The translations under genes and the position numbers were made by a program. A DNA stretch of 34,874 nucleotides from Tannerella sp. (GTDB taxonomy: Bacteria; Bacteroidota; Bacteroidia; Bacteroidales; Tannerellaceae), in the NCBI GenBank assembly GCA_031257565.1, contig JAIROL010000241.1, positions 1-34,874 on the forward strand, written 5' to 3'. Positions 1-8,800 of the stretch are shown in pieces. Positions within the stretch are counted from its first letter, which is position 1. The number at the start of each line of letters is the position of its first letter. The notes below the pieces were generated by a model. The model had not been told where the DNA came from. It saw nothing but the letters and a program-made list of their open reading frames with translations, and made no database searches.

Positions 1-900
1 TTGGGGTATCGACTGCGGAAAGACCGAAATGTGAATTTCTTGGATTACTTTCAGTCATGTATCGACAACTACACAAAGAAAAACATGCGTATGATGCAGA
101 TTGCCCTTAGCCGGTTTAAAGACTTTCTTCGGGAAAAATATCTTGTGTATGAATCCAATATTCGGGCATAGCATCTGACTAAAGATATGATGGCGCAATT
201 TGTCGAATACCTGCAAAGTCGTAGTGTAGGCGAAGGGGCAAAGAGTATCTACCAACGCTTTAAGAAAGTTATCAAGTCCGCTATTGCGCATGATGTAATG
301 ATTAAGAATCCGTGCGACGGCATTCAATGCAAGGTAGATGACCGGATTTCGCGAAAGGATGTGCTTTCGTTGGAAGAAATACAAGCTCTGATAAATTGCC
401 ATTACGACCATGAAAATCCCGAAATAAGGCGAGCGTTTATCTTCTGCCTGTACTGCGGATTGCGGTTTTGCGATGTAAAAGATTTGACTTTCCGAAACGT
501 GGATTATTCCAACCGGCTACTGAAATTTGAGCAAAACAAGACCAAAGGACATTCGGCGAGCAGCGGTGTGGTTATTCCTCTGAATGACGGATTATTATCT
601 TTGATAGGCAATCCGCCGGAAGACGGCAATTTGGACAGTTTTGTTTTCACTCTGCCCTCTTACGAAAGCTGTTGTAAATCAGTGAAACGTTGGGTAAAAC
701 GAGCCGGAATAAACAAGCATATCAGTTGGCGCTGCGCCCGACATTCCTTTGCTGTGAATATTCTGAACAATGGGGCGAATATCAAAACAGTTGCCAGTCT
801 GTTGGGGCATAGCGGTTTGAAGCATACGGAGAAATATACCCGCGCTGTGGATAAGTTGAAAGAGGAGGCGATTAATAGTTTGCCGGAATTGAGATTATGA
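1..900 (+). pseudogene. Tyrosine recombinase (phage/transposon integrase), inactivated, 5' truncated by the window edge
   Basis: The reading frame is open from the window start to 168, is interrupted by an amber TAG at 169-171, and then continues in the same frame to a stop at 898-900. The segment before the stop reads as the SAM-like core-binding domain (NYTKKNMR, FKDFLREKY) and the downstream 237 residues, numbered from the ATG at 187, hold the catalytic domain. Visible catalytic residues are Arg93 (GLRFCDVKDL), Arg185, His208 (LLGHSG) and the nucleophile Tyr217 (HTEKYTRAVD). The HxxR motif is damaged: the sequence is WRCARHSF, with Arg182 where His is expected, a change one transition can explain. 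Two independent lesions fit a decaying integrase of a Bacteroides-type integrative element whose body would lie to the left of the window. A restart at 187 could give a short protein, but it would lack the core-binding domain. Confidence 0.85.
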
Positions 901-906
901 ATAGCC

Positions 907-937
907 TGTCCTGTTTTTTTACGCAAAAAACAGGACA
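907..937. terminator. 13-bp perfect inverted repeat after the integrase remnant
   Basis: TGTCCTGTTTTTT (907-919) and AAAAAACAGGACA (925-937) are perfect complements around a 5-nt loop. It lies just after the integrase stop and before the convergent end of the small ORF at 960, so a bidirectional terminator is likely. It could also mark the end of the integrated element. Confidence 0.55.
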
Positions 938-959
938 AGACATTAATCCATTTTGATAA

Positions 960-1265
960 CTAAAATGCCAACTTCCAACATTTTTGCAATGCATTGAAAA
1001 CAATTAGTAAATCTGTTTCAAACTGCTGTTGAGTAATATTTTCTCCAATATATTTTGCCAATTGTTTTTTCTTATGACCGTTCATGGCATCAACTTCTTC
1101 TTGTGTTTTCCGCCAATTACCATAAGCGCCACATTGTTGATTTGGATAGCATTGTTCAATATCACGTTTTGATAAAATGAAAACTTGTTGAATGGATTTA
1201 GCCGATTTACAGAGGTTTATGATTTGATTGACTGCAATGTGGGTTAAGAGATATTTTATTTTCAT
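960..1265 (-). CDS. Small hypothetical protein, 101 residues
   Basis: I do not recognise this protein. It begins at an ATG with an in-frame TAA 15 to 13 nt upstream, so the start is fixed. It is basic, has no signal peptide or membrane segment, and contains four cysteines: one near residue 19, two close together in the segment QCYPNQQC, and one near the C-terminus (QKCWKLAF). It sits between an integrase remnant and the terminator of the next chromosomal gene, with no TAnnTTTG box in front of it. It could be cargo of the mobile element, a fragment of a larger protein, or a spurious ORF. Function is unknown. Confidence 0.4.
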   Translation of the reverse strand: MKIKYLLTHIAVNQIINLCKSAKSIQQVFILSKRDIEQCYPNQQCGAYGNWRKTQEEVDAMNGHKKKQLAKYIGENITQQQFETDLLIVFNALQKCWKLAF

Positions 1266-1303
1266 ACAGCAATCAAATTATCATTGTATTATAAACAATA
1301 AAA

Positions 1304-1333
1304 GGGGGCGCTTGCAAAAAACGCAAGCCCCCC
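1304..1333 (-). terminator. GC-rich terminator hairpin of the TPR lipoprotein gene
   Basis: GCTTGC (1310-1315) pairs with GCAAGC (1323-1328), and the stem extends through five G-C pairs (1304-1308 with 1329-1333) after a single bulged base. On the minus strand the hairpin is followed by TTTTATTG. It lies 37 nt beyond the stop of the minus-strand gene ending at 1370, as expected for an intrinsic terminator. Confidence 0.8.
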
Positions 1334-1369
1334 GCTTCTATATCGTAAAATCTATTCGTAATTATAGTA

Positions 1370-3061
1370 TTATCTAAGCAAATCAGTAAATGATGTATTA
1401 TTCATATATTTGGCAAATTCCAAATCTAACGCAGCCTCTTTAGCCAAAGAACGATCTTTGCCGATAGCGGCTTTCATATTGTTCACTACTCCGCCGGAAT
1501 CGTTGGTACGTGCAGCAACAATTGCTTTCAGATAATCCGTCACGGCATCTGCATCTTTCACTTCGTTCAATGTCCGAGCAGCCGTACTGTAATCCTTAGT
1601 CAGTATCTGGGCAAGAGCGGCATTATTACTCTTTGTTCCCGCAAACGAACTAACCGCTTCGGCATAGTCGCCCTGTTTAAGGTATAACAAGCCAAGAGCT
1701 TCGCCAAGTTCAGGAATATCAGAAGCGCTGCCGAACAATTGCTGCGCCTTGTCTTTATCGCCTTTGAGTAAAGCAATAAGTCCCAGATTTACATTTGCCT
1801 CGCTGTTATTTTTAATAGAATTGGATTTGTTGAACAGTTCTTCGGCCTTTTCATAATCGCCTGCGCGGAAGCGTTCCATACCAATGTTGTTCCATGTACG
1901 GTAATCGTTCGGATAAATACTGCTTGCTTTGGTATAGATTGTTTCTTTTTCAGCTTCGTTATCCGTTAAAGTAGCGGCATATAACAGCTCTTCAATCGTA
2001 AGGCTTCCTGCGTTACTTTTTGCCAAAGAGGCAATTTCATCATCAGATTTTCCGATAATCTCTATATTAGCAGTCAAACGCGAACGACGTAATTGCGGAA
2101 GAATTTCATCGGCCAATGATTTAAATACGGTAGAAATATTTTTGATTTCGCGTTCTCTTTCTTCCGGATCTTTATACATTGATAATACGCGAAGAACAAG
2201 GTCCTTATCCTGAAGGCTCGATTTAGACACCAAATCACGGAATCCTTCCCAGTCCTGAGCCGTATAACGAGCGTCAACAGGAACTTCTATCTTACGTTTT
2301 TTAAGCTCTCTGTTTAAATAATTTGTCGTATTGGATTCACGACGTTCCGCTAAAGCGTCATTCAGTTTCACTCCTCCATCAGGTGATGCATACGCGGAAA
2401 TTTCAACAGACACATTCTGATTAGGAGCTTCATTTGCATTTTCAACAAGGTCTTTCCACTCTTTGACGTCTTCTTTGTTAAGTTCTTTTGAACGTAATTC
2501 AGCCTGTTGGATTAAGAACATAATATTAGCGTCATAAGCCTCTTTTATAATGCGCTGGAACTTATCTGCTCCTATTGCAGGATTAGCAGTTGCCGCATCC
2601 GCCAATGCAGACGTAGCGATCACGCCTTCAGCGATCTTAATATCCGGAAGTTTAACCGTCTTATTCTTGATCTTTGCTTCAAATGTCAAATATAACTCCG
2701 ATTTTTTCATCGCCGGTTTATATTCGTATTTCGAACGCATCGTTGCATTCCCTCCGGAAGAATAAGATACAACCTGATTATTGGCTTTGACTTTTTCGCC
2801 CTGGAAGGTGTAGGAAGAGCCCCACGTTTCACCTGTAGCATAACGAAGTACAGGGGTTACCGTAACTACGGCATTTTTATTAAACCATTTCGCCGGAAAT
2901 GTAGCGCCGATAGTGACGGGAACTTCGCCGCCTATCGCTTCAAGAGGTTGAGGATCAGCCTTAATATACTGCTCCGACAAAGGAGTTAATTTTCCCGAAC
3001 ATGCCGAGAATACAAAAATTGCAGCTAGTGCAAAAAAAGGTAAAAAGATCTTTTTGTTCAT
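1370..3061 (-). CDS. TPR lipoprotein with an OmpA-like segment
   Basis: This 563-residue protein has a lipoprotein signal (MNKKIF, then a hydrophobic stretch ending FSAC, with Cys21 as the likely lipidated residue). Residues about 40-145 look like a beta-rich domain. Residues about 217-260 carry an OmpA-like signature (VEISAYASPDG followed by LAERRESNTTNYL), which in related proteins contacts peptidoglycan. Residues about 376-470 contain tetratricopeptide repeats (WNNIGMERFRAGDYEKAEELF, then NLGLIALLKGDKDKAQQLF), and the C-terminus is helical. Seen: signal, OmpA-like motif, TPRs. Inferred: an outer-membrane-anchored periplasmic scaffold linking envelope complexes to the cell wall. It differs in domain order from the T9SS protein PorE, so no symbol is given. 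It is monocistronic, with its own -7 box at 3147-3154 and a terminator at 1304-1333. Confidence 0.85.
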   Translation of the reverse strand: MNKKIFLPFFALAAIFVFSACSGKLTPLSEQYIKADPQPLEAIGGEVPVTIGATFPAKWFNKNAVVTVTPVLRYATGETWGSSYTFQGEKVKANNQVVSYSSGGNATMRSKYEYKPAMKKSELYLTFEAKIKNKTVKLPDIKIAEGVIATSALADAATANPAIGADKFQRIIKEAYDANIMFLIQQAELRSKELNKEDVKEWKDLVENANEAPNQNVSVEISAYASPDGGVKLNDALAERRESNTTNYLNRELKKRKIEVPVDARYTAQDWEGFRDLVSKSSLQDKDLVLRVLSMYKDPEEREREIKNISTVFKSLADEILPQLRRSRLTANIEIIGKSDDEIASLAKSNAGSLTIEELLYAATLTDNEAEKETIYTKASSIYPNDYRTWNNIGMERFRAGDYEKAEELFNKSNSIKNNSEANVNLGLIALLKGDKDKAQQLFGSASDIPELGEALGLLYLKQGDYAEAVSSFAGTKSNNAALAQILTKDYSTAARTLNEVKDADAVTDYLKAIVAARTNDSGGVVNNMKAAIGKDRSLAKEAALDLEFAKYMNNTSFTDLLR

Positions 3062-3146
3062 GACAGTTAACTTTTAAAATTGTTTATATTATCTATTACT
3101 CGATTATTTCGTTCTATTTTGTATTGCTGCGCAAGATGACAGCGTG

Positions 3147-3154
3147 CAAAATTA
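3147..3154 (-). promoter_or_regulatory. Bacteroidota -7 box (TAATTTTG) for the TPR lipoprotein gene
   Basis: The minus strand reads TAATTTTG, a full match to TAnnTTTG, about 86 nt upstream of the ATG at 3061. No clear -33 TTTG was found. Confidence 0.5.
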
Positions 3155-3209
3155 AAAAAAATATTTCATAGAAACGCTAAAACAACAGAAAAAATTATCA
3201 AAAAAACAG

Positions 3210-3217
3210 TACTTTTG
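3210..3217 (+). promoter_or_regulatory. Bacteroidota -7 box (TACTTTTG) for aroA
   Basis: TACTTTTG matches TAnnTTTG and ends 19 nt before the aroA ATG at 3237. The predicted leader is therefore only about a dozen bases and A-rich, without a Shine-Dalgarno sequence. Confidence 0.65.
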
Positions 3218-3236
3218 CATACTCTTTTAAAAAAAA

Positions 3237-4478
3237 ATGATGATTTATCACACAAGCGCGCCTAAATCGCTGAAAACAAAAGTATTATTACCATCGTCCA
3301 AAAGTATAAGTAACAGGGCGCTTATATTAAATGCTTTATGCAATCATCCGGAGAAAATAAATAACATATCTACTTGTGACGATACGGAAGTTGTAATAAA
3401 ATCCCTTAACAAAGACCGTAAAAATATAGATATTGGGGCGGCAGGAACCGCAATGCGTTTTCTTACGGCCTATCTTTCAGGGCAGAAAGGAAGTTATACC
3501 CTTACCGGAACGGAGAGGATGAAAAACCGTCCCATCAAAATCCTGGTCGACGCCCTTCGTTCTGTGGGGGCGCACATTGAGTATGTTGAAAAAGAAGGAT
3601 TTCCTCCTTTGCATATCCGGGGACAAACATTGAAAGGAGGAGAAATATCTCTCGACGGAAGCGTCAGTTCGCAGTATATCTCCGCTTTGTTAATGATTGC
3701 GCCGATTATGACAAATGGCCTGCGTCTTCATCTGACCGGAAACGTCATCTCCGGACCGTACATAAATATTACCATCCGCCTGATGCGTCTGTTCGGAGTA
3801 ATCGTTTTTGAAGAAGAGCAAACTTTCACTATTCCGCCTCAACAATATTCTCCGGTAGAAAATTTCACCGTAGAATCCGACTGGAGCGCCGCATCCTACT
3901 GGTACGAAATGGTTGCATTATGTAAAAACGATAATGCTGCCGTTTCATTATCCGGATTACTGCCTGATAGCTTACAGGGCGATGCTTCCATTGTAGCGTT
4001 ATTTGACAAACTGGGCGTCAAAACCACATTCACTCTTTCAGGAACCATCCTTACAAAAAAACGGCAACCTGTCAGCAGTCCGTTTATATTTGATTTTGTA
4101 TCTATGCCGGATATGGCGCAAACGGCAGTCGTTACCTGTATAATGCTAAATATCCCGTTTCGTTTCAGCGGTTTGCAGAGCCTGAAAATAAAAGAAACAG
4201 ATCGTCTTAATGCGCTAAAGACCGAATTGCATAAGTTAGGTTATCAACTCGAAATACGCAATGAAAATACGCTTGAATGGAATGGAAAAAGATGCGAGGC
4301 AGAATCTTCGCCCGTTATAGCAACCTATCAAGATCATCGCATGGCAATGGCATTCGCTCCCGTTTCATTATGTACGGAAAACGGAATAAAGATAGCTGAT
4401 CCGGAAGTCGTATCGAAAAGTTATCCAACGTATTGGAGCGATTTAAAAAAAGCAGGCTTTGCTATAACCGGCCTGTAA
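3237..4478 (+). CDS. aroA: 3-phosphoshikimate 1-carboxyvinyltransferase (EPSP synthase)
   Basis: AroA transfers the enolpyruvyl group of PEP to shikimate-3-phosphate in the sixth step of chorismate synthesis, in the cytoplasm. The N-terminal substrate-binding motif has Lys22, Ser23 and Arg27 (SSKSISNRA), matching E. coli numbering. The GAAGTAMR loop (67-74) holds the PEP-binding Gly70 and Arg74, and uses Ala where many homologues have Asn. SVSSQYISALLM and YQDHRMAMAF (Asp366, His367, Arg368) follow, and the C-terminus has DPEVVSKSYPTYW. At 413 residues it is slightly shorter than the approximately 427-residue E. coli enzyme. There are two adjacent ATGs; the first follows the promoter at 3210-3217. 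It is followed 39 nt later by a small membrane protein gene that may be cotranscribed. No other aro genes are in the window. Confidence 0.95.
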   Translation: MMIYHTSAPKSLKTKVLLPSSKSISNRALILNALCNHPEKINNISTCDDTEVVIKSLNKDRKNIDIGAAGTAMRFLTAYLSGQKGSYTLTGTERMKNRPIKILVDALRSVGAHIEYVEKEGFPPLHIRGQTLKGGEISLDGSVSSQYISALLMIAPIMTNGLRLHLTGNVISGPYINITIRLMRLFGVIVFEEEQTFTIPPQQYSPVENFTVESDWSAASYWYEMVALCKNDNAAVSLSGLLPDSLQGDASIVALFDKLGVKTTFTLSGTILTKKRQPVSSPFIFDFVSMPDMAQTAVVTCIMLNIPFRFSGLQSLKIKETDRLNALKTELHKLGYQLEIRNENTLEWNGKRCEAESSPVIATYQDHRMAMAFAPVSLCTENGIKIADPEVVSKSYPTYWSDLKKAGFAITGL

Positions 4479-4517
4479 GTTTTATTTTGCCGCTTATTTA
4501 CCTGTAAAATTCATGTT

Positions 4518-4943
4518 ATGCTTTATTTACTTTACGGAATCATCATCTTAGGCATTATAACCGCTCTAATCGGCTACTTTGGTAACCGTAAACGGCAGCA
4601 GACAGATAATTATAACGCCGGAGCGGTCAATGACGAATCCATGCCCGGCGCTACGTCTGACTGTTGCGGGCAGCACGAAGTATGTGAGCGCGACAGTCTG
4701 CCGGCGGCAATGAATAAAGAAATCGAATATTACGACGATGAAGAATTAGACGTATATTGCCATACCGCTTCCGATAAATATGGCGAAAGGGAGGTTAATG
4801 AGTTCAGGGAAGTACTTTACACCTTGCCGGAAACCGAAGTGGCCGGCTGGATACGCAGCTTGCAGCTTCGTAACATAAACTTGCCCGATCAACTCAAAGA
4901 CGAAGTTTTTCTTATCGTTGAAGAACAATACAAAAATTTATGA
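4518..4943 (+). CDS. Membrane-anchored hypothetical protein with a Cys motif
   Basis: This is a 141-residue protein of unknown function. Residues 2-20 form one transmembrane segment (LLYGIIILGIITALIGYF) followed by NRKRQ, so the rest probably faces the cytoplasm. The middle carries a short cysteine cluster (DCCGQHEVCE, three Cys and one His within ten residues) and the C-terminal half is acidic and helical (EIEYYDDEELDVY, then VNEFREVLYTLPETEVAGW). It lies 39 nt after aroA and 10 nt before the likely start of a metal ABC permease. The tight spacing plus the Cys/His cluster suggests, but does not prove, a role in metal handling with that permease. Confidence 0.75.
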   Translation: MLYLLYGIIILGIITALIGYFGNRKRQQTDNYNAGAVNDESMPGATSDCCGQHEVCERDSLPAAMNKEIEYYDDEELDVYCHTASDKYGEREVNEFREVLYTLPETEVAGWIRSLQLRNINLPDQLKDEVFLIVEEQYKNL

Positions 4944-4953
4944 ACAAAACTAT

Positions 4954-5772
4954 ATGGATATCTTACAATATACATTTTTTCAAAATGCTCTTTGGGCAAG
5001 CCTGCTGATAGCCATAGCATGTGGTATTGCAGGGACATATATCGTTTCCCGTAGAATTGTGTTCATCAGCGGAGGCATTACGCACGCATCATTCGGCGGA
5101 CTGGGAATAGGATTCTACTTAGGAATAAATCCCCTGTTATCGGCCCTCATTTTTGCCGTATTATCAGCTTTCGGAGTAGAATACCTCAGTCGTTCGGGAA
5201 ACTATAAGCGAATACGTGAAGATTCCGTGATCGCTGCTATATGGTCCCTTGGCATGGCCACAGGCGTCATTTTCATCTTTTTGACTCCCGGTTACACCCC
5301 TAATCTTTCAGCGTTTCTCTTCGGGAATATCCTGACCGTGTCCAAAAACGATATTCTCTGGATGTCAATGCTGTCGGCAACCCTTGTTCTGATCTATTCA
5401 TTAGGCAGAAAAGTGATTGTTTACACCGCTTTTGACCGCGATTTTGCATTTACACAAGGTCTTCCTGTACGATTTATTGAATACATGATGATGCTGTTCA
5501 TCGCTGCAACAATCGTCCTGTCAATCCGCTTAATCGGCATTATGCTTCTGATGAGTATTATGACCATACCTCAAATGACAGCCAATTTGTTTACGTCAAA
5601 CTATCACAAAATAACAATAACAAGTTGTATATTAGGACTTTTAAGTTGTATTTCCGGATTACTTCTATCCTGTTTTTTCAACATTCCATCCGGAGCGTTC
5701 ATTATTCTCGTTATGATAATTATATTCCTGATAGCCAAAGCTATCCGGGACATTCTTATCCGCAAGCGTTAA
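4954..5772 (+). CDS. ABC-3 family metal (Zn/Mn/Fe) ABC transporter permease
   Basis: This inner-membrane permease of the ZnuB/MntB type forms the channel of a metal importer together with an ATPase and a solute-binding protein. I chose the ATG at 4954 (MDILQYTF) over an upstream TTG at 4918, because 4954 lies 10 nt after the previous stop and gives the usual N-terminus, about 272 residues. The family signature is clear: SGGITHASFGGLGIGFYLG near residues 40-60, then several hydrophobic segments, a conserved SVIAAIWSLGMA region, and LIGIMLLMSIMTIPQM toward the C-terminus. Seven or eight transmembrane helices are expected. Neither the ATPase nor the binding protein is in the window, so the partner genes must be elsewhere; the substrate metal cannot be told. 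Confidence 0.9.
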   Translation: MDILQYTFFQNALWASLLIAIACGIAGTYIVSRRIVFISGGITHASFGGLGIGFYLGINPLLSALIFAVLSAFGVEYLSRSGNYKRIREDSVIAAIWSLGMATGVIFIFLTPGYTPNLSAFLFGNILTVSKNDILWMSMLSATLVLIYSLGRKVIVYTAFDRDFAFTQGLPVRFIEYMMMLFIAATIVLSIRLIGIMLLMSIMTIPQMTANLFTSNYHKITITSCILGLLSCISGLLLSCFFNIPSGAFIILVMIIIFLIAKAIRDILIRKR

Positions 5773-5854
5773 TTAACTGCATTGCTAATTTCTTAATCAA
5801 TGCAATAATATACTGTTTTTTCAGTTATCTTATAGATAGTGCGTACTTTAGTTT

Positions 5855-8800
5855 ATGAGCACAGAGATAAAGAAATGGCTTTATATACTGGGTGCAACGG
5901 TAATGATTATCGTTGCATTTGGTTCATGCGGCGCCAGAAAAAACACTGCGCCAAGTCGTTTCTATCATTCGTTGAACTCCCGGTATAACGTCTATTTCAA
6001 TGGAAAAACATCGTTTGATGAAGCCCTGAAATCCATGCATGAAGGATATAAAGAAAACTACACGGAACAAATTTATATGTTTCCTGTAAGCGGTATTTAT
6101 AAAGAAGAAAAAAGTACCGCCGGCGGACCCTTCGATCGTGCCATCGAAAAGGGAAACAAAGCAATAAAGTTACACTCCATAAAAGAAAAACCGCCCCGCA
6201 AAGCCGGTTGGCAACGTGATCCCAAACAAATAAAACTACAAGCGCAGGAAGAATTTAATCCGTTCATGAAGTATTGCTGGCTGCTGATCGCTGAAAGTCA
6301 CTTTTATAATGGAGATTATCTGACGGCTGCTGTTACTTATTCTTATATAGCGCGACATTTTGCTACAAATGAAGAACTTGTCGCCGAAGCGCGCATAGGA
6401 CAGGCGCGGTGTTATACGGAAATGGAATGGTTTTACGAGACAAATAACATCCTGAGAAAACTGAGTGAAACCGGTATACCGCCAAAATCACAAAAGAACT
6501 ATGATCGTATGTATGCCGATTACCTGATAAGAAGCGAACAAACGGAAAAAGCAATACCCTATCTGCAAAGTTCCATCAAATCAGAAAAAAACAGACGTCA
6601 GCGTTCACGTATGAGTTACCTGCTCGGACAACTTTACATGAATAATGATCAAAAGGAACTTGCCTACCGGGCATTCGGAAAGGTTGCCTCGTCAAACCCT
6701 CCTTACGAAATAGAATTTGCATCACGTATACGTCAGACGGAAGTTTTTACCGGAGGAAATTATGAAAAAGTCCTTAAGATGCTGCGTCGGATGTCCAAAA
6801 GCGATAAAAATAAAAACTTTCTGGATCAGGTATATTATGCAATGGGAAATGTTTACATGACTCGGCAGGATACCGCCAAAGCGATTGAAAGTTACGCCGA
6901 AGGTATTGAAAAAAGCGCACAAAACGGAATGGATAAAGCAATCTGCCAAATCCGCCTCGGCGATATCTATTTCACACAAAAAGACTACCTTAAAGCGCAA
7001 CCATGCTTTAGCGGCGCACTTGCAGGCTTACAAAAGGAATATAAAGATTATAACCGTGTGGCGCGTCTGTCGGAAACGCTTGACGAACTTGTCATTTACG
7101 ATGAAGCCGTTCACTTACAGGACAGCCTGCAGGAACTGGCCCGCATGCCCGAACAAGAACGTCTTGACGTTATCGACAAAATTATCGCGCAAATAATTGA
7201 AGAAGAAAAAAAGGCTGAAGAAGAAGCTCAAAAAGAAGAATATCTTGCTAACCAGGCGTCAATCGGTTCGGATTTCAATCAAAGGAGTAATATGACAATG
7301 CCGACGACGCCGACAGGAGCCGGAGGCAGTTCCTTTTATTTTTATAATCCACAGGTTGTAGCGCAGGGAAAAACGCAATTCCAGAATAAATGGGGAAAGA
7401 GAACGCTGGAAGACAACTGGCGCAGGAGAAATAAAAAAGTAACCTTGTTACAAACAGAGGAAGAACAGGAAGCATCCGAAGAAATACCGGCCGAAATGTC
7501 AGAAGAAATGACGGCGCTATCCGATTCTCTGCAGGCTGTACAGGACACGCTCGCATCAGATCCTAAATCCCGTGAATATTACCTGCAACAAATACCGCTT
7601 ACAGAAGATGACATTGAAGCTTCCGACATTATTATAAAAGACGGATTATTTAATATAGGAATGATCTATAAGGATAAACTCGAAGATATGAATTTGTCGG
7701 TCGAAACGTTTGAAGAACTCGATCGTCGTTTTCCTGAAAACTCTTATCGTCTCGACTATTATTATCAGATATACCTTATGGCTTTGCGCTATAAAGATAT
7801 GGCTCTTGCTGAAAAATATAAAAACAAATTGCTTTCGGAATTTCCGGAAACCGATTATACGATAGCGATCTCCGATCCTGACTACGAATACAACATACGT
7901 ATGATGGACTCTGTTCAGGATTCGCTGTACGAAATGACTTATGAAAGTTATCTAACAGAAGACACTTCTGCCGTGCGTCGTAATTATCTGGAATTCAGCG
8001 AAAAATATCCACTTGCAAAGTTAATGCCTAAATTTATGTTTTTGAACGCGCTTACCTGCGTACTGGCCGGCGACGCCGAAGGTTTCGGAGAAGCGTTGAC
8101 TAAATTGACCGAAAAATATCCTGACGCCGATGTTACGGAATTGGCCAACGAAATGTTGAAAGGCTTGCTTCGTGGGCGTAAGTTAATGCAAGGTAGCTTT
8201 TCTACCATGACATGGGATCTGCGTTTCGGGTCCGGCGAAGATGGCCTGGCAGCTTATGCAGACTCTGCACGCATGTTCTCCGCAGAACAGGAAACGCCAC
8301 ACAGAATGTTACTTATTTATACAACAGGAAGTGTTGATCGCAATCAATTATTATATGCGATAGCAGCCTACAATTTTGCCAATTTCCGGATTAAAGGATT
8401 TGACCTCGGTTTCGAAGAAATCGGTTCATTAACAATATTTACAATCCGCGGATTTGATAACCTGAGCGAAATCGTCGATTATTACCATCTAATATATGGA
8501 GAAAACGGATATGCGTCCGCATTTGATGATGTTGTAACGCTCTTCCCGCTATCCGACGAAAATTACGATATCCTGATGCGTGGAAAAACGCTGGAAGAAT
8601 ATATGAGATTCTTCGTCGAGAATTATGGCGAAGTAGCGCCTGATCTTGTTAGTCGCTGGCGTGTTCGCGTCAATACGGACAGAAAAGCGATCGAAGACGA
8701 ACAAGCAGAGGCAAATCCTGCCATCTCTACGGAAGATACCCTCTCTGAAGAGAAAAAAGAAGTTTCACCGGCAAATCAAATGATTAAACAAAACAAAGAA

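Noticed and set aside
5778-5804. 7-bp hairpin between the metal permease and the SprE/PorW-like gene
   Set aside because: Short stem, 13-nt loop, and the T-run lies a dozen bases later. Too weak to call a terminator.
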